The notes under the pieces are model-generated. The model had not been told where the DNA came from. It searched no databases and was given only the letters and a program-made list of their open reading frames with translations. The translations under genes and the position numbers were made by a program. Below, one piece after another: positions 21,742-34,333 of a stretch of DNA of 64,000 bases. The number at the start of each line of letters is the position of its first letter. Position 1 is the stretch's first letter. Origin of the DNA: Bryoerythrophyllum caledonicum (lineage: Eukaryota > Streptophyta > Bryopsida > Pottiales > Pottiaceae); NCBI GenBank assembly GCA_963971425.1, contig OZ020519.1:20543397-20607396 (forward strand). Reading direction: 5' to 3'.

Positions 21742-24700
21742 TCAAACCGCATACACCTTGATGACCTGCTGAATGGGAGCCCGGCACACAGGACAGCCCC
21801 AACCTTTCTCTTTGATTTCCGACAGGCAATCCATGCAACCTGCCAAATGGCCGCAAGGAATGCACACAGCCTGTGCCGGAGCATCCCAACAAACAACACA
21901 CTGTCCGCCTTTCTCTTCGGTCGCCTTTGGCGCCACTGCAGCAGAGGGTGCCGAGTAATCTATTTCCACTGGCGATGCGTCGATTGGAGGGTAGAAGATT
22001 GGACCGCCCGCTTCGTCGAGTGGAATCGGAGGCGCAGACGGAGTGGATGGTGCTGGCGACGGCAACGAGGTCGAGGGCGTCTCAGACGATTGGCTGTACG
22101 TTGCGATCGACATTTTCTCAGGTTCAGGCTCGGCCTCGGGGAGTTTTTCGGACGGACGTGACAAGCTGCTGCTGCTGCTGGGTCCGGCCTCAGCAGACGA
22201 ACCCCAACCATTGAAGTTTGAGCTCGACGCCTGGTCATTGTCTCCCCACCCACCGAGCTCGCTGGTCTCAGCTTTAGATTTGCTGTCGTGCTTCTTCTCC
22301 TCGTTCAGAAGTATTCCTTCGCCCGCCGTGGTGCGTGAGGATGAACCCAAGGTCTCGTCACTAGGGCCCTCGGAAGGATGCTTCGACTTCCCGGGATTAG
22401 GACTAGTGTAAGAATTTGGTGTTGAAACCTGGGGCTGTGGCTGGCTTTGCTGGGCTTCTGGACGAATCAGTGCGGGCATTCCTTGCAGAGAAGCTGGTGA
22501 TGGCATACCAGCAGGAGCCTGCAATAGAAAAGTGTCATTGGAAGGAAGTGAGATATGAGTCATGGATTTTGAGCAGAGAGTAAACCTATCCTCATTGAGA
22601 CGTGTTTTCCTCATCGATTGCCTTAAAGAGCAGTAGGTACAGAATAGATTTGAGAAACGAAGGTGAACTTGAGAGTCAATAACACTAAGGCCGTCTGATG
22701 CAACAAGACGAGTCCGTACCTGCTCAACGCCTTTACAAGCCCTATACAACCGCTCAATCTGAGCTTTATCACCAGGTGCTTCTGCCAAGAACTTGTACTT
22801 TGTTCCTGAACGTGCCCAAAGTTAACAGGCGCTTCAGAATGTTATCATTAACGATTGATTGTTTCACTAAACAGTGTATCTAAAGCTGCTTCTTAGATGA
22901 CTCACTAAACAATATTCAGTCTATGTTACGGACACACCGAGAACGAAAAGTGAAAAAGCAGACAAGAGATGGATGGATTTGAATAAAGGAAGACGCGGAG
23001 AGCATGCGCTGGCAACACTTACTTGTGCTCTTGTCCGTCAAAACCAGAACTGGATCAGGTAAGCTCAATTTGGGTTCCTCCACTTCAGTTCGCATCAAAG
23101 GGATAAGAGTACGTGGTAAAGGACTCTGATACAGCAAAGGCCAAGGTTTTAGTCAGCTCAACATTTCTGGACAACGAATAATTCCGATCATTCTGAGGAA
23201 GATCGAAATAATCGAATCCTTCTAACAATCCTTCGAAAGCTGCAGGAACAATACTACAAGAAGACCTTACAAAAGAAACGGCGTTTACCTTTGGAGACAG
23301 GTAGATAACCAGCTCATATTTAGGAGGTCTTCGAGGGTCTGATGTAAAGGACTCTGTTGTTGTTGGTACCACTACAGCCCAACTGCGATACAACAATGGG
23401 TACAACCACATGTCAGAAAACACAACATTTGCGAATTAACCATTCCAATATCTACTGAAATTCATCTCCACAACTATTTTCATACATACCTCCCAATGAA
23501 GCCGAACAATATAACACAGTATATAACAGAAACATCTCCAGATCACGTGTGCGTAGAACACCAGGACGACATAGTAAGATTTACAGGTAGGATCTTTAGC
23601 AAGCAGATCTGCTTACATCTTCTTCGTGACCCATTGAGGTGCAAACGCTTCTAAAAATCCGAGCCCTGACAGCTCTCGGAGCATGCCAGAAAATATAGCA
23701 ATACGATCCTGTACCGCAACCAACAGATAAGGATCAAACACACTTTCAAACGACAAGAAGGAACACATTTCAAAACTAATGCTAAACTGTTCACTCTGAA
23801 GTTCAATACAACTGTTTCAATAAAACAAACATAGCATTCCACTAAGCTCAAGCCAAATGAACTGATCGATCATGTTACGTGTGATCATCTAGGACATCAA
23901 GGTGTTAATTTTCATATCAAAACAGCAGAGACGACATAGACTCCTGAGCAAATCATAGTGGCATGTAACATTATCTAAACGAAGTTAATTGCAATAAACT
24001 ATCAGTAACAAAATTAGTTAACGTACTCCTCTTCAACGGACAGCCACTCGTTCGAATGATTTTCCTCTGAGAGCCTCAAATTTGACATACGCATGCCAAT
24101 GATAGCGACAAGCTGAACATCATCAATCACATTCTGTGGAGCAGCTAATAGACATGGAATTACCTCAATCATGCGTACAACAGCGAGATGGCCTCTATTG
24201 CGTGCCAAGTCCAACGGCGTCAAAACATCATCATTTGGAGCAAGAGGATCCGCTACAGCACAAGGAACAATTGATGTAAAATTTGTTCTAGTTGCATATA
24301 ATTCTCAAGTCACAACAATAAGCATGAGTCGAGAGTAATGATAGAGATAGAATACCTCCACGTTGTAGCAATAGAAACACAGTTCTATCGAGACCAAACT
24401 TTGCAGCTTGATGCAGTGGCTGACCTCCATGAGACCCTGCATCAAAGATGGATTTCCATTACTAGATCCATGACAACATATACAGATCCTTCCAAACCCT
24501 CAGATTTTTCGCTGAAAACCACTACTAATTTCACAGAGAAGTAATAATTGATTGTGTGCATATAGATGAGATTGATTTCAGATCAACAAGTAGTCAATAA
24601 TAGCAGTTGTCCAATTTCTGAGATAGAAGGAAGGCATACCGGGTTGATAGGCTTTTACATTAGCTCCTAAGTTGAGCAATGTCAACACCATATCGAACAA

Positions 24701-25146
24701 TTCGCCCCGTGTGCATGCTAACATCAAAGGACTGCGGCCCTCTTTGTCCACAAACTGCAAGAAACAACCAATTTTGTGGGAATTTTTTTCTCAATTGCAT
24801 CACCAGAATGTCACAATCCGAAACGCACCACACTCAGGACATGCAACTTTCGTGATGCTCATTGAGAATATGATTCCATGTCGCATTCTACAACGGTTGT
24901 TATGCTTGGTAGACAAAGTCCCTTTTCAAGCTGTAAAAGTTAGAATTAAAGGCTCTCATTTCCACAAAATGACATATACCTTGTCACTGGAAAATATTCA
25001 ACAGAGCTAGATTAGGCTCTCTGCAAGAATGATAAAGCTCTCACTTCTAAAGATGCTCCGTCGTGCCGTAGAGCCTTCACCGCATTAGTGTTTCCATTTT
25101 GCACCGCGTGATACAGCTGCTCTTCCTTACTTGCTCCGTTGCCCAT
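21742..25146 (-). CDS. XBAT35-like: XBAT34/35-like ankyrin-repeat RING E3 ubiquitin ligase (9 exons)
   Basis: Exons on the minus strand: 25045-25146, 24640-24754, 24356-24436, 24164-24252, 23617-23708, 23289-23382, 23023-23125, 22720-22805, 21742-22518. Every junction has GT/AG and all phases agree, giving 512 residues. The start MGNGASKEE is Gly-2/Ser-6, a possible N-myristoylation site. Ankyrin repeats span about residues 36-130 (GRSPLMLACTRGELFD, GGQPLHQAAKFG, LTPLDLARNRGHLAVV). A middle domain is typical of this subfamily (PPKYELVIYLSPK). A long Ser/Pro-rich linker includes a short poly-Ser tract from a CTG/CAG run near 22163. The C-terminal RING reads CVVCWD, CIPCGHLAGCMDC, CPVC and ends QVIKVYAV. 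The family transfers ubiquitin to substrates; the target here is unknown. An upstream 5' UTR intron is possible. Confidence 0.93.
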
Positions 25147-26795
25147 CTCAACCTCGAATTCTCAAATTCTCCTCAAAAGGTGCTCCCTGCTCAATACAAA
25201 GAGTAACAACCTTACTACATTGATCCATAAAAAAACCTGTTAATGAAGTATTGAAATTGTGACATTCAGATAATTTCAAGTGCAAGACATCAGCAACGCA
25301 GAAATGGGCAAAGTCCTTATAGCTTCTTTGTAGATGAAACATGACGCTGCCCAGCCAGGAGGAATTCGAGAAAAAGAATCCATCTAGAAGCTCAAAATCT
25401 TTCACCCAGATCTTATACCATTCAAAGAATAGCTCCACTACAAAATGACCTTATTTTCTAGCAATCTGTGCATGTTCTACGCACAGATTCTTATCCACAA
25501 TAGCCTTCGAATCTTAGCAATAAGTATCCTAAGAACAGTGTCCCGGGAGAAGGATGATTGAACCATATATACTACTTCTTTGAACAGGAAGAAACGAAAG
25601 AACAAAGCAGAACAGGGTAGCACAGGCTGCCGCCGCGACCACAATTTCATTCTAAACGCAAAGCTCCTGCAAATGGGCTCGTGTGCCTCAAAAACTTCCG
25701 CGCCAGAGAGAGAGAGCGGTCAACTGCGCATCCTTCCTCTCGAAACAGAATGAAAACACAGAGCTCTCAATTGTCTAAAACACAAACCGCCAAGCGAAGT
25801 CCATGAATTCGAGAATCATGAAGCAGACCAACAACCGCGCCAACAATCACCCACAAATTGAACCACGAATAAAGAACCCTCGCGTCACCGAGATCGAGAG
25901 ACCTGGAAGAAAGAAAAAGGTAAATATTGTTTGATACAGTCGATTACAAGCTACGGCCACGAGTTCGAGAATCACGAACTATGAAGCAGGCGAACAACCG
26001 CGTCATCAATCATCAAAGAGTTCAAAAAACCCTTGCCAAAGAGCGCGTCACCGAGTCGCAGATTCGCCAAACACCAAACCCCGGCACCGTTCACGAGCTG
26101 ACCTAACCCAACCCGCGAACCTAAGAGGATGCATCGCCACCACGCCAGCCCTCTGGGAATCACACATCAATTCCGTACCTGCGCGTGACGAAGCAAGCGT
26201 CCTCGTGGTCGTGAACGCAATTCCGAGGGCGGCCGTCCAAATGCTCGCTCAGAGACCTCACAAATCCGGGACCCAGATGCAGAATTAAAGTGCGGTGACA
26301 CGTCCACAGTCAAACACCCAACTCAACCGAAACCTCAGTTGGTCATGGCACACGATGGTTGGTCATGGACGCGCTGTGATTGGTGTGAAAGTGACGTTGG
26401 CTTGCAGCGCAAGGGTGCTCTCATGAATCCGTAATTGCTCCATCTGGGCTCTCCTCCAACCCACACAGGCACACAAGTTAGCACCCGGAAGCGCCGGGGA
26501 CGCTTGCGAACGCTGGCGAACCGAGTCCCCCTGATGCCGTGTGTCATCGCGCGGGCGCTTTTCTTGCCCTAGCGCTTGCGACACGTTCCACTCACACTTG
26601 GGTTGCTCGCGAGGGGTCTTTCTTTCAGAATTCTCTTGTTTACAGCTTTTTGTTGCTTTTCCAGGAGCGGACAGATCATCAGGCTTGTGTTGATAGAAAT
26701 TAGTTGGGTCAGTTTCTTTGTGAGTTAGGATTGTGCTTTTAGATGCTGGTAGAGGAGTGGATTGATTAGCGCGGCGGTGGCTATTGTGCGAAGTG
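25147..26795. promoter_or_regulatory. Shared upstream region of two divergent genes
   Basis: About 1.65 kb separate the ATGs of the E3 ligase gene (minus) and the RAB3GAP2-like gene (plus). It must hold both promoters and 5' UTRs. On the minus strand a donor-like GCAG|GTACGG near 26180 suggests a 5' UTR intron of the E3 gene. Inverted CCAAT (ATTGG) motifs occur near 26380. No TATA box is evident. Confidence 0.5.
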
Positions 26796-29714
26796 ATGGC
26801 GCTTCAAGCGGGCGGATCGAGAGGTTTGCAGCTCTGTGGATGCGTCGCTTCTAACGAGCTTGAGGCTGTTGGCGCCGGGAAAGTCAGGTGGCTTGACAAT
26901 CCGTCCATTCTGGTGGCCATGGCGCAAGAGCACTTGGCTGTCGCCACTGAGCAGGTCATGGTCATGCGCTTGTCATGGAAGCAGCAGGTGAGTGACTCAT
27001 GCGTTTTCCTTTTTCCCTACTCCTTGGCACGATCCATCTCTACTGCAAGTCTCACATCCACAAAATCTCTCATTGAAGGTTTAGCAATTTCTCATCAGAG
27101 TGTTTGTGAAACCAGGGAGAGAAAGATAGCAAGCCGTTTGTACGTAAAGTGGGAAGCTGTTTGGATCCCGACGAGAAGATGACCGCAATGGAGTGGCTTG
27201 TTTTCGACGGGGCGACACTGTTGGCCGTGGGGACTTCATTCGGAGCTTTGTTGCTGTTTTCGCAGAAAGGGACTCTCCTCATAAAGCAGGTATGAAGGCG
27301 CATCGTTTGATTCGTAATTTTGTTGGAGGTGTAGATATCGGAGATTACATGGGCCGAGGTTTTGCAGGGGGCATTCCAAATCTTTTGCCACGATGAGGTA
27401 TATGATACTAGTTGCAAATCAAAAAAGATATGCCATAGAACGGGTGTAATAGATTGATATTTCACGATTGCAGTTTTTTCATTCGGATCCTGTGCTTAAG
27501 CTTCGTGTTCGAAGTGAGCCGGTTGGGAGCCTGGGGAATGATTCTTCGGAGGATCTTTGTCTCATTTATCCGAAAGCTATCGCTCGAATTGATGCCTCTG
27601 ATCTCAAGGTCGGTCCCATCTCACCTCTCCTCGAGTCATCATCGCTGTTTCCTCTACCAATGCATGCCGATCATTCCACACTTTCTTATAGATGTTCATC
27701 GTCAGTTGCTTGGATACGAGAATACTTGTAGGTGTAGAAGGTGATGACTACTTGTTTGAGTAAGCTCAATTACAGAGTGGGAAGGACAGGTTTTAGCTCA
27801 TCGAAAGCTGCGGGAGAGGGAAGGAATGGAAGGAGAAGGGCTGCTTGGATGGAGAGTTGGAGGAGATTCACCTGACGGCGAGATGCCTTCCAACCGGCTG
27901 CCGTTTTTGATGTGGAATGTGAACAGGACGGCCGGGGCTTCGGTTTGTGCCGATGGAGCATTGACTGGTGTGATGGCTCCTCCGCTGTTGGAGCAGCAGG
28001 TGGTTTTCTTTTTAGTAGTTAGTTTTAAATGTTCATGTAATCACCAGGCTAGTAAGTTTCTGTTTAAATAATTTCCTCCGGTTCTAGATTATCGGAGTAT
28101 CTCTGAAGTTTGTATGTGTTCTGGCAGGGAAAACGACATTACTGCGCTATAACTGTGGGCCCCGATTGCACACTAGCGGCGTTCAGGTACTAGTTAAAGA
28201 GAGATGCTAGTCGGTATCTACTTTGGTGTCTCAGGAATCACACGAATGGTTTCTTCAGAAATTTTATGGGCTTGGAAAGCGTTTGTTCCACAGCTGAGGT
28301 TCTACAAAATGATTATTTCTTGCTGCTGTTCTGAAGACAACCGGATGCATCTTAAAATTATCAAAAAACTTGGTGTGTCGCAGGGTATCAGGAGACAAGC
28401 AGAGCAGCTTGGTAGGTGCAATTATGGATAAAGTTATGCCAGCCACTGTGACGAGGATCTCAAATTTGACAAAACGCTTTTGGCAAAAGGATGAAAATTC
28501 AGAGTCGAACAGGCCAACAGAAATCAGTCCTCAAATCTTTTCAAGAGGTAAGGCTTGTGAGTGCAGGTTAGTGGAGTTTTGAGTGTTGTTACGAGAGGGT
28601 TTTTAATATGGTCTATAAAATGGTTGTTTACATATTGTATATCGATGGATTTGGTGATTATTGGCACTCATAGAGTTTCCAATGATGCAGCATCTGTTAT
28701 CACTAGTTTGAAGGACAACATGAGGAAAGGCGAGAGGCTCACAGTGGCGCCTGGCGGCTCCTTAGCTGCCATTGCAGACTCTTTGGGTCGTGTGCTGCTG
28801 GTTGATGTAAATGCTGTTGTAGTTGTTCGTCTTTGGAAGGTAAAAGACGTCTGCTTATTTTCCACATCTGCTGCGAACGCATTGTTGCTAACTTTAATTT
28901 GCTGTTTTTCGCCTATTTGACGAGCTGCATCAAATAGAGTGGTTTTTATGTTCACATGAAAGCTACATGTTAGATTCCATTGAAGCTCATAGTGGAACAA
29001 CAATCTTGCAGGGGTACCGTGATGCTCATTGTCTTTTCCTGGAGGCGCCTGTAGATGGCAGTGCTGATTATGCAGATCCGCAAAAGAAATACCTTCTTTC
29101 TCAACGACGACAAGACTTTCGGTTATGCTTAGCCATCCATGCTCCAAGGAGGGGTGTAATTGAGGTTGGTGTTCAACTTTAAACATATAATTTTACAGTT
29201 TTGGTTGCTGCTTATGTTTATTCCCAACAGTTAATCATATCATGTCTTTAGATATCCTCAGTATGTATGTCGATTCTGTGATAAGCTGTTGTCAATTTCA
29301 CAGTTATGATGATTCTTCTGTGGCTTTCAGGTCTGGCAAGTCCGACATGGGGGAAGAGTGGCCGTTATTAGGGATGGCGAAAGCTGTCGGTTGTTACAAC
29401 CAGCTTGCAAGCTTCGAGCTGTTTCCTTAGACTTGGACACTACTGAGCAGGACGATGAAACCTTCGAGCCAGCACGAGTGTACTTCTTACATGGTGACTC
29501 GGGGAGTCTATCTCTGATCAATCCCTTCATGCCTATCAATAAGAGGTGTTTCATGCGTCCTCGAAATACAATGATTTACTTGATTGAACGTGGGGCTTGT
29601 AAAATTTGTTCTTTAGATCAGTCGATAGGGTATTATCATGTGACTTCAAGCAGTATTTCATTGATTAGTGCTGGCTGTTTATCTACTTTTTGTCAAACAT
29701 ATATTTTTCTCTAG
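26796..29714 (+). CDS. RAB3GAP2-like regulatory subunit of a Rab GAP/GEF complex
   Basis: Exons: 26796-26987, 27116-27289, 27474-27608, 27778-27999, 28128-28186, 28384-28547, 28691-28839, 29012-29164, 29331-29714. Phases agree throughout, giving about 543 residues if the last exon ends at its own stop. The acceptor of exon 4 is chosen to keep the frame and is the least certain. The protein matches the RAB3GAP2 N-terminal domain as I know it from plants: KVRWLDNPSILVAMA, LLAVGTSFGALLLFSQ, LVGAIMDKVMPAT, SLAAIADSLGRVLLVD, GYRDAHCLFLEAP, IHAPRRGVIEVWQVRHG, HGDSGSLSLIN. The family partners a catalytic Rab3GAP1 subunit and acts on Rab GTPases in membrane traffic and autophagy. Plant homologues usually end near the HGDSG motif, so a stop soon after is plausible. 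An exon-like stretch at 29939-30011 (DELGKLKFKVS) could extend it. Confidence 0.88.
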
Positions 29715-31290
29715 AATATGAAGTGACAAGCATATTGTTGGTCCTTAGCGATTTTATTGTCTCTTGTTTAATTCAGTTCTGCTTATTTTTCGACTTCTTA
29801 CCTTATCACAGAGTCTTTTCGAGGAGTTTCTATCGTAGAAAAAATCCCTTACCTGAAGTGAAGGCTGTTCAAATTTTAGTTTCGTATGTATCTTCAGACG
29901 AATCTGGTAATGACATTTCAGTGTTGCATACTGCAGGATGAGTTAGGGAAGTTGAAGTTCAAAGTGTCATTCCCTTCTTTGCGCCAGCTCAGATTTTTGC
30001 ATGTCGACCAGGTAAATCACTGTGACGTCTGTCTTCAATGCATACCGTGTCGGCTTATCAGACTTATCTGTGCCTTTTGGTTTATGCTTTTTATAAGTGG
30101 TTGTGAACAGCTGCAGAAAATGGAGGTGTATTAAACTTATTGAGCTGTCTTTTCCTGGCTTATGATTAGTTGCCGTCGTTGAATCCACAGGTGGGGGATG
30201 CTTTCCAAATTACATATAATTTCCGATTTATATTCACAAAGTGCCAGGGAATTTTATGTTCAGCATCAGCAGTCACATTTCTGGGTGTAAAGTGATTCTT
30301 TTGAAATTCAAGAATAATGTTCCTGTATGGATCATTAGTTTCAATCCATAGGTGGTCTTGCAGATCATGAGTTAGCACAAAAGGAGTCGTTTAAACTGTT
30401 TCGTTCAAATTGTACAGTACTAGACTCTACACTTTTACTTCGAATAAAGAGGTATTGCGAAAGTATTGAGTAAATGATCGCTTTTGCCTGTCAGCTTCTG
30501 TTTGTATGCATGATGTGAAATTGTGAATGGCCAAGGGGTTGACGACTGATGGTTTTCAGAGTAGTGGATTGATCCGCTTTGCGGCTTTGAGTTGTGGATC
30601 ACTATCTCACTAGCTTGCACAGGGGAATTCCACGATTTGGTTGTTTTATAACGTGCGAATGCGACGTTCTGATCGGTGTTTGTTTGAGGGTTTGAAGGTC
30701 TTTTTTAGAACATCTACTCGCAGAAGCAGCCATCACCAATAGTGCACTTGGCCGAGCTGAATGTTCAAGGTACGATGATTTACCACGAGTTGACCATAAT
30801 ATGGTTTGTTGTCAATTCCGTGCATTATAAACGCTACCGGTAACATTTCGTCAGTCCGGGGTTCTTTCGAATGTCCTCAGGAATCACGAAGTCAACTTCT
30901 GAGTCTAACAATGTGTATCACAAATTATAAATGCTGGGGCGTTAGAAAGGCTTGATCTTTTTGTTGTGATCAAATACATGATTGTAAACTGGAGCTCAAT
31001 CTTGATGAAGGGGAGATAGTTTCAATGCTCTTTCTACTGTCGTTGAGAAGGAACTCTACCCACAGTCGGCAAATGTCGGAAGGTGGGTGCGGAACTTCTA
31101 CACCATCAGGTCGTGTGTGCGGACTCCCACTAGACCAAGGAAACAGATTATCTCACCTCGTATGCTGGCTGGCAAGAAGTCGAGGCTCATTAATAAGCAA
31201 TGAGACTATTGGCTGCATGCATGTATTTGTCGACAACTTCTGTCTTGTATGTTTGATTTCCAGCTCGTCTTAGTTACAGTCGGCTCGGTC
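29715..31290. other. Region downstream of the RAB3GAP2-like gene, mostly noncoding
   Basis: Two exon-like pieces with good splice signals are present: 29939-30011 (after ACTGCAG, before GTAAAT) and about 30724-30769 (after CTCGCAG, before GTACGA). I could not connect them in phase with certainty. Otherwise nothing coding is seen. Confidence 0.45.
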
Positions 31291-31296
31291 GGCTCG

Positions 31297-32116
31297 GCCC
31301 TCTTTAACCCTTTAACGACGAAGGGACCAGAATGAGGTCGATGAGACCAGTTTTTGGGGAACCATGGCTGATTGAATCATTGGATTGATATGCACTAAGG
31401 GAGAGGCACCCAATTTTGATCGGCCACCCAATTCCGATCAGTAGAGTATGCATGGCATGGTGTATGAAGTGACTCAAAATCGATAACTCAAAATTTGAAA
31501 ACACCAGTCATTATCGGCATTGGGTCATGATGTGTGCAATTTTAGGTTGCTCCACCTCAATTGAGCTCTCATTTGTGGCATTGCCTCGAAAGTTGAACAA
31601 GGCTGATTGGCATTGGGATTCCTCCATGAGTTGGTTATCCATGGCATGTCTTCTCTCTTTTACTCACTCTTACTTATTGGCATTGGGTGTAGGAGGGCAC
31701 CAAATCTCACCTACTCTAGAGTTTGATTATGGGCTCCGGTGGTTTTTGGGCTTTTAAATTTTATATCAATTCCAAATCTTTGTAATTAAATTTGAAAAAA
31801 TATTTGTTGAGTTTCATTCCGAATTCCACATCTTTCTACATAAATGTTTTTGACATTCAATGTCATTTGAGTCCCGAATTAGCTTATGTGATCGAAGTTG
31901 GGTGCCTCTACCTTTGTTGGAGTGGTTGTGCACTTTGCTTTCCTCCATCTAACGCATCTTCCTTATTTCCAATTGGTTGAGCCAGAAACGAACTACAATG
32001 ATTTTTGTGATAAAAGTGAGCAATGAAATGTATTCTTTGTGTAGATGTTATAGTGCAGAATCTATTGAATTGTAAAAAAATTTAGGGCCCCATGGAAGGC
32101 CTCGTTAAAGGATTAA
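31297..32116. mobile_element. Possible small inverted-repeat (MITE-like) element
   Basis: The left end GGCCCTCTTTAACCCTTTAACG (31297 onward) resembles the reverse complement of the right end near 32090-32116 (reading GGCTACCCTTAAT then CCTTTAACGAGG). The match is imperfect and no target duplication was recognised. The interior has no coding sequence. Confidence 0.3.
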
Positions 32117-33600
32117 GGGTAGCCGCACTATCTATGCCAATGGGCAAGAAACCCAAAATGCCATATATTTCCTCACTTGTAGATTTTTTTTCTTTTTCTT
32201 GATACAAGTCAAAGAAATTTGATTGCAAAAGGGCACAAGACAAAAAAATAAAATGTTGTAGGGCCAGCCACTCGATAAACTAGATAAACACCACTAATGG
32301 AACCCTCTAAGTCAAGTTACACAATTGCCCTATCTAGTGCACACAACCTCAAATTGACCTGAATTGACGTCGAAATGGATGGTCGTTCTTATCCTAATCT
32401 ACTCAGAGTTGGTCATTAGAACGTGATCCTAGGCCACTTTACCATAATCTATCAGCCCCTGCTAGATGAGATTGCTAATGTATTTGACACAACAATGAAT
32501 ATGGTATGGTTATAAGAGGCTATTTCACGCCAAGTTGCCATAGAGCTTGCGAGCACATCAAACAAGTGTTGACCAGATTTGATGAAACAACAACACAATG
32601 CATGTTCCAGAGTGCATGTAAATGCAACACGTGGCATAATAAAGCTTTAAGAAGGGTCATACTTGTGGATGTGGTGCGGAGTCCGGACGCAGGTGGCAAC
32701 AATCTGGCCAATCCCGCATTCCGCTTGGCGCCACGTTTTCCACCATGGCTCGCACCGAGTGGAGCAATGCGGGTGCTCTAAGTATTCTTAGTCTAGCGCA
32801 AACAATACCATAATATATATATTATATTAAGGGCATCCATAGCGTGCCCTCACACAACGGACCCTGTGAATTTTGTTGAGGTCTTGTAATAAGAATCATT
32901 ACTGGGCCGGGCCTAACGCCGCAACCACATACGGTCACGCCTTGCCTTGGATCACCTTACAATAGCTTTTAAATCAAAACCACTAGACCGCAAGTCATGC
33001 CCATGTGCTGCTTCAAGCTCACACAAGTCAAAGTATGAATCCTCAAAATCTGTGTTAGAGCAGACACAATGGATTGTGTTGTGCACAATCACATTGTGCC
33101 AACAATTGAGAGCGCACAATTAGAGACAAACCCGGAGCAACGGTGACTAAACCATCACCGTTGCCTCCGTAAACAACAAAAATATTAGTTTGCAGAAGAA
33201 ACTATCGACCAACTAGAAACCTAGGCTAGGAAAAAAAGAAACAAATATCTAGACCACAACATTTAGTAACTAGTGTAAATACCCAGTCTCAAGAGTAAAA
33301 CGCTGCACTTGCGGTCGGTAGCCTCCTCCCCATATTGGAGCATAGCGCAATGTATCTCAATGTTGAGCAATGGAGAGGTTTTTTAATGCCATGGGCATCA
33401 TTCGCTTGTATAACTTCACACATTTAAGCCCATATGTTTGGATTGTCCATGTTAGCCAACATGGTGTTAGCAATTGCTTGAATGGCCTTCGATGACACCA
33501 AATGCCTTTCAAACAACAAAAAGTATGGAGAAAATGACACCAACGATGCTATCTTGCTAAATCGGTAGCCTATGGCTATCCATGGTAACTGCCAATTCCA
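32117..33600. other. No gene seen
   Basis: Mixed low-complexity and unrecognised sequence with only short open frames that have no family features. The lower part (about 33300-33600) may already belong to the degraded retroelement that follows. Confidence 0.5.
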
Positions 33601-34333
33601 ATCCTAGTGATGTCCCTTCTTTAAACTATACTTTCAAAGCCCCTCTTGACGGTTTGCACCATGCGCTCTGCCAATCCATCGCTTTGGGGTGATCATTCAA
33701 AGTAGTGCAATGATCAATCATTGCTTGCTTACACAACGTTTGAAGCTTATCTAAGAACTCACGTCTTTGGGTTGTAAGCACTTTGGCTGGAATTTCAAAG
33801 CGTCACAAAACACGACCAGGGAAAGAATAAGCGGCTCCTTCACTGAACTTGTCAAGCCAAACTACCAACTCTATCCACTTTAAAAAGTGTTCAATGATCA
33901 CTAACACATACTTCTTGTGTCGAGATGTCATTGGCAGTGGACTTGCAAAGTCCAAGTTCCACATGTATCTCAAGCCTATAATTAGTAATGGTTGCAATTA
34001 TGGCATCAGGGCGTTAAAAGACGCTCGCACGCCATGCATCGGGCTACCCAAAGTTTAAACTTGTGACATCATTCTTTGCCACTAATAAAGAAGCTGGAGC
34101 AGGTTGTGATTCCTCTGCACTACAAAGTGCCTAAGGTCTTCATGCGTGTCCCTAATAAGCTTCATTCTTCTCAATGGAGACAACACAACCTTCTGGGTAC
34201 CATCCAGCCACACCCTCAAAAGGTGAGTCATTTCCCACACAAATTGTTTGGCTCGATGTGAGACCCGATCTCTCTCCTTAGCAAACCACGTAGGTATCAC
34301 TTCTCTATTCTTAAGAAACTGCATCACGTTCAT
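33600..34333 (-). pseudogene. Degraded Ty3/gypsy integrase fragment
   Basis: On the minus strand, 34333-34082 reads as the zinc-binding N-terminus of a gypsy integrase (RRMKLIRDTHEDLRHF, then NHNLLQLLY). 33997-33803 reads as the start of the catalytic core (LPMTSRHKKYVLVIIEHF-KWIELV). Frames are broken and no LTRs were found. It is unlike the integrase of elements A and B, so it is a separate, older family. Confidence 0.75.

Noticed and set aside
22043..22411. Plus-strand ORFs opposite the last E3 ligase exon
   Set aside because: They are antisense shadows of the Ser/Pro-rich linker and RING exon.
27070..27465. 131-codon minus-strand ORF inside the RAB3GAP2-like gene
   Set aside because: It crosses exons and introns of a well-supported plus-strand gene and has no family features.
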